From: Rhynchopus sp. YZ270_cl-10
Lineage: Eukaryota > Euglenozoa > Diplonemea > Diplonemida > Diplonemidae
Direction: 5' to 3'
Length of the DNA: 64,000 nt
NCBI GenBank assembly: GCA_964035575.1
Contig: OZ037886.1
Span: 1,178,001-1,242,000 of the forward strand
The position numbers were made by a program, and so were the translations under genes. A model generated the notes under the pieces. It was not told the DNA's origin. It saw only the letters and a program-made list of their open reading frames with translations, and did no database searches. Numbering within the stretch: position 1 is the stretch's first letter; every line of letters starts with the position of its first letter. Shown here in pieces: positions 43,811 to 55,190 of the stretch.

Positions 43811-44720
43811 CAGCATCCAAATGGCAAACAGAAGCACAAAGGTTTTCGATTTTTGCTTATTTTAAAAGATTTGAGTCAAATAGTTCCCCTATAAACCAAA
43901 GGATTTTTACGAAAACAAGCAGAACCATTATCAGATCATGATGACCCCTAGTCATAACCATGTCCTTCGGGTCGAAGGGGTGCCTCTTGGGTGGGTAGCA
44001 GTCCACAGATCCAAAGTGCAATCAGATGCGTAAAAGTTTTCGATTCTTGTTTCTTTTGAAAGATTCGTGTCAAAATCTTTGAAATATATAAAAATATTTT
44101 AACGAAAACGAGTAGAACCTCATACAGAGCATGGGGTGTCATTGAGGAACCAGAATAGGGGGTGCCCGTCCAAAGGGCCGTGAAAAGTGGTACTACTCCC
44201 CCCAGCATCGAAAGTAATATCAGATGCACAAAAGTTTTCGATTTTTGCTTCTTTTGAAAGATCGGTGCAAATTCTTTCAACATAAAAAAAGTGTTTTTAC
44301 GAAAATGAGTAGAACCTATGTCAGAGCACGTTGTCTTACAGATTTTAGAATATGGGGGGGGTCACAGGGGTGCTCACACCCCCACCCCGCCTCCCCCCAG
44401 CATCGAAAGTAATATCCGATGCATAAAAGTTTTCGATTCTTGCTTCTTTTGAAAGATCGGCGAAAAATCTTTCGAAATATATAAAAAATTGTGTTCACGA
44501 AAATGGGTAGAACCCGACTAAGGGCTTGGCGGCATTGGGCATCGCGAAAGGTACAGATTGGGGGTGTGGGTGAAAAAACGTCACTTTTGGTGAAAGTAGC
44601 ACCCCAGCCCCCAGCATCGAAAGTAATATCCGATGCATAAAAGTTTTCGACTCTTGCTTCTTTTGAAAGATCGGTGCAAATTCTTTCCACATAAAAAAAA
44701 TGTTTTTACAAAAATGAGTT
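43811..44720 (+). repeat. satellite-like array, about 195-220-bp units
   Basis: Five diverged units start near 43811, 44008, 44203, 44397 and 44616. Shared blocks are CAGCATCGAAAGTAATATC, then GATGCATAAAAGTTTTCGAT, then CTTCTTTTGAAAGATCGG, then TTTTTACGAAAATGAGTAGA. A more decayed unit lies near 43450-43540. The remaining part of each unit is variable. Confidence 0.75.
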
Positions 44721-44819
44721 GAACCTGTCTAATAGCATGGCGTCATTTCGAAAGCCATTAAAGTGGCTCTTGGGGTGTATAGGGTTAAATGATTTGGGGT
44801 TTCGATTTCCCGGAGGGAA

Positions 44820-44858
44820 CCGGTGTCTGAGTCCGCCGATGTACGGCGAGGTGTTTGC
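44820..44858 (+). repeat. dispersed repeat R1, long-loop form
   Basis: CCGGTGTCTGAGTCCGCCGA, then TGTACGGCGAGGTGTTTGCA. Confidence 0.6.
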
Positions 44859-45236
44859 ACTTTTTTTCAACTACTCTTTTTGTTTCAGAATGTGTGTTGG
44901 TCTGTCTCGAGAAGCAAGCAAAGTTTCAAACCCAACGTGTTCCCGCACGACTACGATAGTAGCAAAGATATGTGTGCATGTGGTGCAAGCGTACGATGGG
45001 GGCCATACGTTGGAGGAGTAAGTCTTCTGGAATGAAGCGACACGAGAGACACAATGTTTTTTTTATTCTTTCTCTCTATTTCGATATTGCGGATCTTTCT
45101 TGCAACCTCTGCTTGCAGGCAATCCAATTATGTGCTATTTTTTTCGCTCTCCTTCAATAAACAATACACAAGGCTCGACCCTGAGTCACCTTGCTCTGCT
45201 GTGCCCCCCTCCTCCCCCCCTCCCCCCCCCCCCCTA

Positions 45237-46806
45237 GGGGCCGCAGTCCCCTAAGGAAATTATGTAACAATAATTATTTCGTCATTTTTTGGGCATCTAG
45301 TGGGCACCTCAGGGTGTGTCTGACACCCAAAATAGGTTTCCGGGGCAGTGTGACCCAGAATTTCATGGTTTGGCACCTCAGAAAGTGAAAAAAGTGTGAA
45401 AAAATAGGATTTTCAGCCTTTTTGGCCATTTGGGGCAAAATGGCCAATTTTGGCACATTTTTTGCTTTGTGGGGGTATTTGGGGCTATTTCACCCCCAAA
45501 ACCACTCAGAACATATTCTAGGCACCTATTTTCAACCACAATTACCCATACAGGGGGGTATTCCGCTCAAGAAATGGTTTTGTTGGGGGTTTTTCCAGCA
45601 AATTTTCACTAAGTTTCACTAAGTTTTGCTAAGTTTCACTAAGTTTTACTAAGTTTCACTAAGTTTTGGTCAAAAAAAATGCAAAAAAAATGCAAAAAAC
45701 ACGAAAAATTGCACAAAAAATGGGAGGAACCGAACAAATATGTATGGTATGGCAAAAATGTGTCCTCTTTTTTGGGTGACTGATTACCAGAAACACAAAA
45801 AAATGGAAAATAAAGCACAAAACGGCCATTTGGGCCATTTTGGGACAAATGACCATTTTTGACCAAATTTTCAAAAAAATTGTAAAATTTCGACATCATG
45901 ACAGCTGCTTGGACACAAAACTACCCCAGGGATGTCCCGTGAGTCTATTCCGACCTGTTTTGGACACTTTAGGTACTTTTTTTGGCCGCTTTTTGGTGTT
46001 TTGAGGTCAAAATGACCCCTGTCTACCCCCTGTCCAGGGGTCATATTCGACTCAATATTTCAAACCAAGATCGGTTCGGGGGGCCCAAAAGGGTGCAGCT
46101 CGTCGAAATCAGGCCCACAGGACCCCTAGGAGTACGATTTCCACAGGAGAGTGACCCCAAGAGGCCTCTGGCGGCCCTAATTTGGCATTTTTTAGCCCAA
46201 AAACCGCCCCTACCCCCCTCTCTGGGGGGGAGGGCAATTTTTCACTCATTTTCCCCATTTCTAGTGCTTCTGAGTCCTCCAAAGGGTAAAAAAACGGTTC
46301 CGTTGGGTCCGCAGACCATTTTTTGGGGGGGTATGTACCAAAATTTGCACCATACCCTACTTTATGTGATGGCCAGGGGAAAAATCCTGGCCTTGGACAG
46401 GGGGTAGACAGGGGGTGGACAGGGGGTCATTTTGACCAAATTTTGGCCAAATTCACCAAAGAAAAGGCGTAAAAATGTGAAAAACAGGCGAGAATGGACT
46501 CCAAGCACGTTTTTGGGGCAAAATAGGTCTCAAATGACTCTCTGAAACATCGAATTTGGTGTTTTTTTCATGTTTTTTCATGAAAAATCGGGGTTTTGGC
46601 CGAAATGGCCAAAACCCCCAAAAAGCCAGTTTTTTGCTATTTTTTCCCATTTTTTCACATTCTGGAGTCGAATTTTCACCCAATTTTGCCTCACAGGGTG
46701 TTTCTGACCTATTCTGGGGTGGTTCTCTGCAGGTTGTGGCCACTATACGCCAAAAAGTGGCAAAATGAATTATTGTTACATAATTTCCTTAGGGGACTGC
46801 GGCCCC
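45237..46806. mobile_element. 1.57-kb DNA-transposon-like element, non-autonomous
   Basis: Terminal inverted repeats begin GGGGCCGCAGTCCCCTAAGG. They are perfect for 39 bp (45237-45275 and 46768-46806) and then about 70% alike for another 30 bp. TA dinucleotides flank both ends (45235-45236, 46807-46808), as expected for the Tc1/mariner superfamily, though two bases in C-runs are weak evidence. The interior is non-coding: many TTTTTGGCCATTTTGG-like phrases and a 10-11-bp minisatellite ACTAAGTTTCACTAAGTTTT (45606-45668). No transposase, so mobilised in trans if at all. Confidence 0.7.
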
Positions 46807-46980
46807 TACCCCCCCCCCCCCCGCCAAAAAAGACTTGGGAAGGTACACAACGAAACACACAAAGAAGAACAGAAATGCCAAATGTAACGTTATTTTCCCC
46901 TATCATACACACCCGCAGGTTCGAATGAATCTCTCGGAACGTGAGTTGTTCTCCCAAAGACAGCGTATTGTTTGCCTTTA

Positions 46981-47008
46981 TCTCATTTTCCTCTTTACTT
47001 ATCTTCAG
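46981..47008 (+). promoter_or_regulatory. probable trans-splice acceptor
   Basis: TCTCATTTTCCTCTTTACTT, then ATCTTCAG (47008), 24 nt before the ATG at 47033, with an A-run between. Confidence 0.5.
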
Positions 47009-47032
47009 GTTTAAAAAAAAAAAATACACAAA

Positions 47033-47611
47033 ATGGCGCAGCTGGAAGACGAGCACTCCATCCAGCAGGCCAAGCGGTTCCTCGTTCTGGGAAACACAAC
47101 AGAGTTCTTCGAGCGTGTCCTCAGTCGAATTCTTGTCAAGCAGGCGCCACACCCTGTGAAGGAGGCACTGGAATTTGTGAACGAATACATCAAGGAGGTG
47201 CCCGATAGTACTAGCACGGACCAGGTCAAGACTGATGCAACAACTCTAAGGTATCGTCCCTATGTAAAAAGGGGGAGGGGGGGAGGGGGGGCACAAAGGA
47301 TCGTTGACGCTTTTTTTTCCCCCCGGCCAAACTAAGGGGGAAGGGCGGGACAAAAGAACCCACGTAGTGGGAAGTATGTTGTCACACCAATGCACAACCT
47401 TGACAGATACATGAAGAGGCATAACCTGAGCGACTTTATCGACAAATGGATTCTTGCTCTGATCAAGAGCAAAACAGGTGCAGAGGACACGAAGGAAATA
47501 GACCCGACGGATGAGCATATCGCGGCCAGCAACGAACACCGTTTGCAATTCCACAAAAAATACCTCGAGGGCTTGCTGGAGATGAAGAAGGACGTTCGTG
47601 ACCCCAAGTAG
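47033..47611 (+). CDS. small RIIa/Dpy-30-like protein, candidate axonemal component
   Basis: Proposed exons 47033-47250 and 47368-47611, giving 153 aa; donor GTATCG, phase 2, acceptor ACGTAG, the only AG that keeps the frame. Residues about 22-55 (TEFFERVLSRILVKQAPHPV, then KEALEFVNEYIKE) have the two-helix pattern of the RIIa/Dpy-30 dimerisation-docking fold, found in many ciliary proteins and at the start of some adenylate-kinase-like proteins. Residues 75-153 are helical and charged (HNLDRYMKRHNLSDFIDKWI) with no recognised domain. No kinase P-loop. A flagellar role is inference from the fold. The intron is G-rich before the acceptor, so the junction is less sure than the two coding blocks. 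Confidence 0.62.
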
Positions 47612-48052
47612 GAACCGACTCCCACCCACTATGATCTATGAACACTTAACGCATTTCCCGTTTCTACGGGGAACATTGTCCCCCAAATTATTCTTAACAT
47701 AGCAACAATGAACACACCAACCCTTTACTTTGTTATACACTTTCAACTCAACGATTTGTGAAAAACACTATTCTTGTCCAGCCCACAGGGACCACACCAC
47801 TTCTGTTGTCCCTTGCAAACGTCTACTGACGCCTCTCTCTTTCAACTACTCTGAAAACACGGTGTACAGCCAGCATTATATCTCCTTCCCATACCACGTC
47901 CACGTCCACGCCACCCACCTCAGAACGTACCCACCCACGCCCACCCCTTGTATGAGACAGGTCTTATGATCTGCGCGGCAACCGGCTAAAAGAATTTTTA
48001 CCTTTTGATCCGAGGCGAATTTTTTTTGTCTCACCCCCCATTCTCCCCCACA
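47612..48052. other. intergenic region
   Basis: No gene or known repeat family. T/C-rich with a pyrimidine tract (48020-48052) running straight into the next ATG; the nearest AG sits upstream of the tract. Confidence 0.55.
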
Positions 48053-51000
48053 ATGATCACCACCCAACTGACCTCGCATGCGTCGAGGAGAGTGTCGTCT
48101 GCGACTGTCGCAGCTTTGGTGCCATGCCGTCAGTATTCGTGTACATGCAGCGCGCACCCGACTGCACCGACAGCCGCGTCGTTGCTGTGTCTTGCGCCTT
48201 TGAAGCAGCATGCATCTATGCGTGATGTGAGGAGAAGCCGTGTACAGCAGCGTATGTACTGCTCGAAGGCGGACAAAAAGGGTGTTTGGAGTGAACTGAA
48301 GAAGCAGGCCGAAGAGGCTGCCAACGTCGAGGTGGACGAAGCGGATGTGAGCCCCGAGATGATCCCGAAGACGTTCAAGGAGTACCTGCAGTACTGCAAG
48401 ATCATCGGCACGCTGGACATGCCTGCGGTGCTGTCGAAGGAGGGGCAGCCTTCCTCCGCCGTGGGCGTCATGGAGGCGCTGGACGAGCTGCATATGCTGC
48501 ACCTTGTCAAGGATGACGAGCTCTTCTACCTTATCCTCGTCGGCTGGGGGGCAGACCTCGCCAAGTACCGCTTCCGTGTCTTCAACAGAGCAGAGAGAGA
48601 GAAGTCCTTCAAGGAGCTGCTGCAGTGGGTGGTCAAGATCGAGTCGCTGGGGCATAAAGAGGTATGTGTACGTTCAGGGTTTCTGGCATGTGTATTTTCC
48701 TGTTGGGAAGTGGCTGACCCTTTTTGTGGGAATGAACGGAACATTTCTGTCCCTATACCTGGTATCAATTTGTTGAATGCATATGTTGAAATAGTTTTGT
48801 AACTGAATGCAATTGATTGTAACAGAAAGCACCGAGAGGACCGAAAACGAACGCAGCGTTGCTGCAGGTTGCAAGCACTGCAGGGCTGACAGAGCAGTGC
48901 ATAGCGCAGTACGAGCAGGCGCTTAAGAGCGGCACTGTGACGCGGTATCTGCTGCCGTGCATGACGTACGCCTTTGCGAAAAGCGCGACACAGAGCCACA
49001 TGGACCATGCGCGCGAGGTGTTTAACTTCTGCAATGCGAACAGCTTCCGGCAGGAGGACTACAAATCCTTCATCTACGCTTGCAGCAGGGTGGGCAACTG
49101 GCGCGATGCACGCTATTACTACGAAAACTACAAAAAGGACTTCAAGATCGGCCTCACAGGGGTGAACGGCATCAAGACGGCGAAGGAGGAACGTCTCATG
49201 ACGATGCTCCTCACGGCGTACAGCAGGGGGCGCAACCCGGGCGGTGCGTTGGAGGTGTACAACGACATCAGCGCGAAGTACACGCCAAAGGACATACAGT
49301 GCAGTGCGATGCTCGCGGCGTATGCGACGGGGAGCATACGCCACTACAATGCGTCGAGGATGCTGTTCCTGCGCTCGCACGACATTACGTACACGCACTC
49401 AGCGACGGCGTGGATGAAGGTCATGGTTGCGCTTGCAAACAACCTGGAGCAGGCCTGCATGGGCGAACCAAGAGACGCAGTCGAGCGCTTGATTCTCGAC
49501 AAGCTCGGCAAGGCGGACGGCTTCAAGCAGCGCACCATGATGCAGCAACGTGCCTTCTTCAGACACAAACACCTCTGTGCGCGCTTCTGGAAGTTCTTCG
49601 ACGTCATGAAGAAATTCTCATCGCACTACAAACCCGATGCAGTGACGTACTACCATGCACTGCAGTTCGCTGCCACCACAGGCGACACGGCGAATGCACT
49701 CCTCATGCTGAAGGAAATCGAGGCGGCAGGGATGGATCACATCACATACTATAACCTTGTCATTCGTGCACATGCGAAGGTGAGCGACGTCAAGGCTGTC
49801 ATCGAACTTTTCAAGAAGTTGCGTGCGAAGAAGCTCTCGGCCGACATCAACACCTACGCGGCGATTATTCACTCGCTGGTGCCCGGGACCGGGACCAACA
49901 GCGCGATTGCCATAGTCGAGAACATGTCGCACACAACACTCAACAGCACCTTCCTTGCCGGCGCCGTCCGTGCCTTTGGTGTCAAGAACGGTGTGCGCCA
50001 CCTGGTCGAGCTTCTGCGGATGGGCGTCTCGCAGAGCTCGGGGGACGATATGTCGGATTACGTGATGGACAATGCGATGATGTGGGGCAACCTTGAGACA
50101 GCCTTTGAGGACAAGGAGCTTTACGTATGTTGATTATGTATTTGTTTTTTGCTTTATTTCCTGTGCAGCTCCTGTGGAAGTCTTCCACAAGGTGTGCAAG
50201 GATGTGGCCTAGTTGGACAACACATTATGAACTACCTACAGAACATGTTTATGGAGGAGTACCCAGACTTTGACGAACGTGCTTTTGAAGTTGTGTCCGG
50301 CCCGTCGCTGCACATGCTTTCCCCTCGCCCTGTGACAACCAACATCGAGGACTTCAAGGCCCTGATGGCGACAGGGAAGTCTGTGTGGATTCTCTCGGAC
50401 GAATGGATGCTTCCGTTAGGCGACAAGCTGAAGGACTACATCGAGGACGTGCTGGCAGCCAAAGACAAGATTGTCATTCCGTTCTACTGCCTCGTCCGCC
50501 TGGGGAAGCTCGTCAGACGGAACCAAGGCAACAACCTCGTCAGACAGTATGCCCCCACCCCTTTGTGCCAACGTTTAATTATGTTCTCCCTTTTAAAATC
50601 GCTTGCGCCAAATTCAGATATCACACTGTTTTTTGGCTGCGTTCAACGAAAATAATCTCCTTTTCCTAGTCGGGTCAGATCAGTTGGCGACTGTAAGAGT
50701 CGGGGTTTTCTTCTTCTTTTTCGTTTGCTTTGCTCACAATAACCACCCCTTTTTCTCAGGGCCGCCTTCAACGTTCTTGTTGTCCTGCAGGAGTTGTTCG
50801 ATGAGTCCGCAAGACAAACTGCGTATGTTTTTTTTTTTTTGGGGGCACCAACAACACAACAACAACACAGTCGCAAGGAGGTGCCCACTGTGGATACCAT
50901 CTACTTCTCTGAGATGGCCTGGGCGAACACGCAGCTGCAAAGGTGTATCGACGCACAGCCGCAGTCTGCACGAGAGAAGGAGATTGAGGAGAAGCTGAAG

Positions 51001-53166
51001 GAGACACCCCCTATCTACGGTATGTCCACACCACTGCCTTTTGCCCCCCTACGTCAACACCACGCCGCTCTATCTCCTCCCCACAGACCTGGAGCTCTCC
51101 AGTGACAAGGCGCTGACAAACCTGCTCTCCCTCAAGATGCTGTCACGGCGGTGCGTGACTGCGGGGAGTCTGATCCAGCAGTTCCAGATGCAGGGCCGCA
51201 ACAGCGTGTTCTTCTGTGGGTATGTCACGCCACACTGCACGGTGCATATAAAACATTACTTTACAGGCGCGATAAAGGGCATTTGGAGCTGGCAAAGAAG
51301 CTTGGGATGGAGCCGATCTCTGTTGAGGAAGTGCTTGGTGAGGGATGGCTGAAGCAGCGTGCGGTGGAGGACACGAAGCTGATGCTGTCGTGGCGTGCGG
51401 AGGAGACGCCTCTGGCCCTGGGCGAGGCGGCGGTGGAGGTGCCTGCGCTGACGGCAACAAGCTTTAGCGAGAACGAATACGAACGTAGCCTTCTCAGCGA
51501 AGTTGCTGCCGAACAGCAGAAAGCTGAGGAGGCAGCACGCGACGCCAAACGCAAGCGAATCGAAGCCGCACAGGCTCTCAAAGAAGAGCAGGCAGCATCC
51601 TTTGCGAGCAAGTCCGAAGTGAAGCAGGAGGTCGTACAGGAGGATGAAGAACCCCAAAAACCAAAGAAGGACAAGAAGCAGAAGAAGAAGCCCGACCAGC
51701 TCACCACCGCTGAATCCATTGCTGCCCTCAAGCGGGACCAGGCTGACTCTTCTGCGCCAACGGCCTGGGCCTCACAGCGGGTCCTGCGTGGTAGGTCTGC
51801 CTCTGCTGAGCCTGAGTCCGAGCAAACGTCTGACACACCTGTGCCAAAGCAAACCGGAGGATGGTCGGAACAGAAGATCATGAGGGGGGCAGGGGCGAAG
51901 GTCGAGGAAGGCAACGTCGAGCCTGCAGTGGAGGAGAAAGAGGCCGTTCCTGCCTCGGTTGAGCCTGTGGACGCGTCTGTTTCAGAGCACTCCTCTGATG
52001 TTGAGCCCAAGAAGAAGTCGTCATGGGGTAAGGTGAAGCCAAAGAAGGCAGCTGACACAGAAGTCGAGGAAGTTGCCAACTTTGAACCTGCGGCAACACC
52101 TGCTGAACCAGCCTCAGTGGAAGCAGATGTGAAGGCAGACACTGAAGAAGCAACTGAGCCGGCAACAGACACACCTGCACCCATTTCGGAAGACACACTC
52201 GTCCCTCCTTCTTCGACAGCCGAACCTGTGGATGCACCTGCACCTGAGCAAACCTCTGAAGCTGCACCAAAGAAGAAGTCGTCATGGGGTAAGGTGAAGC
52301 CAAAGAAGGCAGCTGACACTGAAGTCGAGGAAGTTGCCAACTTTGAACCTGCAGCAACACCTGCTGAACCAGCCTCGGTGGAAGCAGATGTGAAGGCAGA
52401 CACTGAAGAAGCAACTGAACCGGCAACAGACACACCTGCACCTATTTTGGAAGACACACCCGCCCCTCCTTCTCCGACAGTCGAACCTGTGGATGCATCT
52501 GCACCTGAACAAACCTCTGATGTTGAGCCCAAGAAGAAGTCGTCATGGGGTAAGGTGAAGCCAAAGAAGGCAGCTGACACTGAAGTCGAGGAAGTTGCCA
52601 ACTTTGAACCTGCAGCAACACCTGCTGAACCAGCCTCGGTGGAAGCAGATGTGAAGGCAGACACTGAAGAAGCAACTGAGCCGGCAACAGACACATCTGC
52701 ACCTACGGAAGACACACCCGCCCCTCCTTCGACAGCCGAACCTGTGGATGCACCTGCACCTGAACACACCTCAGACGTTGAGCCCAAGAAGAAGTCGTCA
52801 TGGGGTAAGGTGAAGCCAAAGAAGGCAGCTGACACAGAAGTTGAGGAAGTTGCCAACTTTGAACCTGCGGCAACACCTGCTGAACCAGCCTCGGTGGAAG
52901 CAGATGCGAAGGCAGACACTGAAGAAGCAACTGAGCCGGCAACAGACACACCTGCACCCATTTCGGAAGACACACTCGTCCCTCCTTCTTCGACAGCCGA
53001 ACCTGTGGATGCACCTGCACCTGAGCAAACCTCTGAAGCTGCACCAAAGAAGAAGTCGTCATGGGGTAAGGTGAAGCCAAAGAAGGCAGCTGACACAGAA
53101 GTCGAGGAAGTTGCCAACTTTGAACCAACCAACAACGCTTCTGACCCGAAGCCAAACGAAAAGTGA
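48053..53166 (+). CDS. PPR protein with PIN-like nuclease domain and lysine-rich tail repeats (mitochondrial)
   Basis: Seven exons: 48053-48661, 48826-50124, 50242-50546, 50760-50822, 50871-51019, 51087-51219, 51267-53166; 1,485 aa. The last four junctions join in frame with standard GT-AG sites. The N-terminus is Arg/Ser/Ala-rich without acids until near residue 70 (mitochondrial presequence-like). Residues about 90-636 are helical, with typical PPR repeats near the end (DAVTYYHALQFAATTGDTAN, HITYYNLVIRAHAKVSDVKA). About 683-880 look like a PIN-type nuclease: SVWILSDEW, then KIVIPFYCLVRL, then SSDKALTNLLSLKML, then GRDKGHLELAKKLG. A charged linker leads to five KKKSSWGKVKPKK repeats (1101 on). 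Likely organellar RNA processing; PRORP-like in layout, but the nuclease is not clearly NYN. The start of exon 3 is uncertain. Confidence 0.75.
48739..48796 (+). repeat. dispersed repeat R7 inside an intron
   Basis: GAACATTTCTGTCCCTATAC, then CTGGTATCAATTTGTTGAAT, then GCATATGTTGAAATAG. It fills over a third of the 164-nt intron 48662-48825 and matches intergenic copies at 17391 and 21144. Confidence 0.7.
52009..53124 (+). repeat. coding tandem repeat, 85-87-aa units
   Basis: KKKSSWGKVKPKKAADTEVE starts at 52009, 52270, 52531, 52786 and 53047, so units are 87, 87, 85 and 87 residues plus a partial fifth. Between the basic cores lies an acidic Pro/Ala/Thr/Glu-rich spacer (ATPAEPASVEADVKADTEEA). 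Units are nearly identical at the DNA level, so recently homogenised. Confidence 0.9.
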
Positions 53167-53533
53167 TTATTTTTTTTTTAAAGAACCCTGAAGGGTAGAC
53201 ATGCACACGGAAGAAAACTATCGACGATCGACACAAGAAAAACAAAACAAAAATGTTCACAAGCTTGACCCGAGCTTCGGGTTCACCACAAAGGAAAAAC
53301 ACACACAATGCAGAGCTTCTTTGGGGTGGGGAATCTTTTTTTATTGACCTGGTATTGCCAAAAAACACGGCTTTGCAACAAAAACAGCCCCTACACCCCT
53401 TACTGCCAATTTCACCTTTTACCCCTTTCCCTCCTCCCACCCCACCGCACCGCACCCCACCGCACCCTACCCACCCTACTCACCACTCCTCTTCCAGCTC
53501 ATCCTCTTTTTTGATAGCGTTAAAGCAAGCATA
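53167..53533. other. intergenic region
   Basis: No gene. A-rich first half. From 53390 to 53497 there is a CCCACCCCACCGCACC-type pyrimidine/C-rich run used as an acceptor tract. Confidence 0.55.
53470..53497 (+). promoter_or_regulatory. probable trans-splice acceptor of the DNAJC7-like gene
   Basis: CCCACCCTACTCACCACTCC, then TCTTCCAG (53497), 36 nt before the ATG at 53534; later AGs at 53516-53529 are alternatives. Confidence 0.45.
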
Positions 53534-55190
53534 ATGTCTGACGATGAGGGACACTCCAGCGGGATGGAGGACGTTGAGTACAGTGCTCCGGCACCTCCCG
53601 CACCGCCGACCCTGGAGGAGCTGAAGGAGAAGGGCAACGAATGCTTTAAGGAGGGGTCCGTGCGGAGTGCAATTGACTGGTGGACGAAGGCGATTGAGGT
53701 GGACGACACGGTGGTTGCGCTGTACACGAACCGTGCGATGGCGTACAACAAGGTGGGGCGGTGCCAGGAGGCGATCCAGGACTGCCACAAAGCTCTTGAG
53801 CTGAACCCTGGTATGACAAAGGCGTACCTCCGCCTGGGCAGGGCGTACTGGATGCTTTGCGACTTCGACGCTGCAGCGAAGCACTACGAAGAAGTTCTGA
53901 AGCTCGAAAAGAACAACAACGACGCGCGCGACGACCTCGCCGGCCTCAAGGCCGACAAGAAGCACCTCGAGACCGCCAAGACCTGCATGGCCGCCTTCGA
54001 GCACAGACAGGCCAAGATGTGGCTCAACAAGATCCTCGAACACTGCTACGGCAACAGAGAGATCACCATCATGAAGGCACGCTGCAACATCCACACCGAG
54101 CCTGAGATCGCTGCACGCGACCTCCGTGGGATCCTTACCTCCAACCCCAATGTATGTCCCCACCCCCACCCCCTCATCCCCACCACCCCACCACCCCCAC
54201 CACCCACCAGGACTCGGAAGCCCTCTTCCTCCGTGGAAAGGCAATGATGTACAGTGGGGCAAACAACGTGCAGGCAGGGCTCGACCACTTCAAGCAGGCG
54301 CTAGCGATGGACCCGGACTGCACAGAGGCGGCGAAGTTGTTCAAGGCAGCGAGGAAGTTTGAGGTATGGGCGTATCATGCGTGACACCACCACCACCACC
54401 AATCTTGACAGTCGTACAAGGCAGAGGCAAATGAGTTCTTCAAGACGAAGAAGTTTGAGGAGGCAGAGGCACGCTACACAGATGTGTTGATGCTGGACCC
54501 ACTCAACAAGAAGCTCAACAGCGTGATCCACAACAACCGTGCTGCCGCCCGCAAGGAGCTTAAGAAGTACGCAGAGGCGGCAGACGACTGCACCAAGGCT
54601 GTCGACGCTGACCCGAACTTCACAAAGGCATTCCTCAGACGCTCGCGGATCTACGAAGAGATGGAGAAGTGGGACGACGCCGTCCGCGATATGCAAAGCG
54701 CCGCCGAGCTCGACCAGGCTAACGAATCGGAGCTCCGCGCCATCAAGAAGCGTGTCAAAATGGCGAAACGGAAGGTAGCCCATCCCCCCTTTCCTCCCTC
54801 CTCCCTCCTCCCTTCATAAACCTTTCTTCACAGAACTTCTACAAGATTCTTGGAGTCAGCCGTGATGCGAGCGACCGTGAGATCAAGCGTGCGTATCATA
54901 TGTCCGCAAAGGAGTGGCACCCGGACAAGTGGCAGTCTTCCGGCGAGGAGGAGCGTCTCAAGGCGGAGGAGAAGTTCAAGGAGATTGGCGAGGCCTGGAC
55001 CATCCTCAGCGACCCTACAAAGCGTCGCAAATACGACATGGGTGTGCTCGACGGCGAGAGCGACCACCAGACACAGGAGGACCCATTCGGTGGCATGGGT
55101 GGAATGGGCGGCATGCCCTTCTCCTTCGGTGGCATGGGAGGAATGGGTGGAATGGGCGGAGGTGGCTTCCAGCAATACAGCTTCCACTAG
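53534..55190 (+). CDS. DNAJC7: DNAJC7-type co-chaperone (TPR + J domain)
   Basis: Four exons, all phase 0: 53534-54151, 54211-54363, 54412-54774, 54834-55190 (introns 59, 48 and 59 nt). 496 aa, matching the about 494 aa of animal DNAJC7/TPR2. TPRs cover about residues 35-150 (ELKEKGNECFKEGSVRSAID, KAYLRLGRAYWMLCDFDAAA) and about 190-375. The J domain is at about 379-445, with NFYKILGVSRDASDREIKRA and the HPD motif in KEWHPDKW that stimulates Hsp70. The tail is Gly/Met-rich (GGMGGMGG). The family bridges Hsp90 and Hsp70 in the cytosol. An acidic N-terminus (MSDDEGHSSGMEDVEYS) precedes the TPRs. Assignment is firm as a family; one-to-one orthology is not tested. Confidence 0.93.

Larger units (their letters stand above)
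42457..47032. other. 4.6-kb non-coding region with satellite and inverted-repeat element
   Basis: No gene seen. Includes a partial R3 (42948-42982), a satellite-like array (about 43450-44720), an R1 copy (44820-44858) and a 1.57-kb element with terminal inverted repeats (45237-46806). The last 50 bp are the acceptor tract of the next gene. Confidence 0.6.

Noticed and set aside
48005-48052. Upstream extension of the PPR-PIN gene
   Set aside because: Begins at TTG and translates the pyrimidine tract; the ATG at 48053 starts a good presequence.
51261-53135. 624-codon minus-strand frame
   Set aside because: Antisense shadow of the PPR-PIN gene's last exon; Val/Ser/Gly-rich repeat of its 87-aa units.
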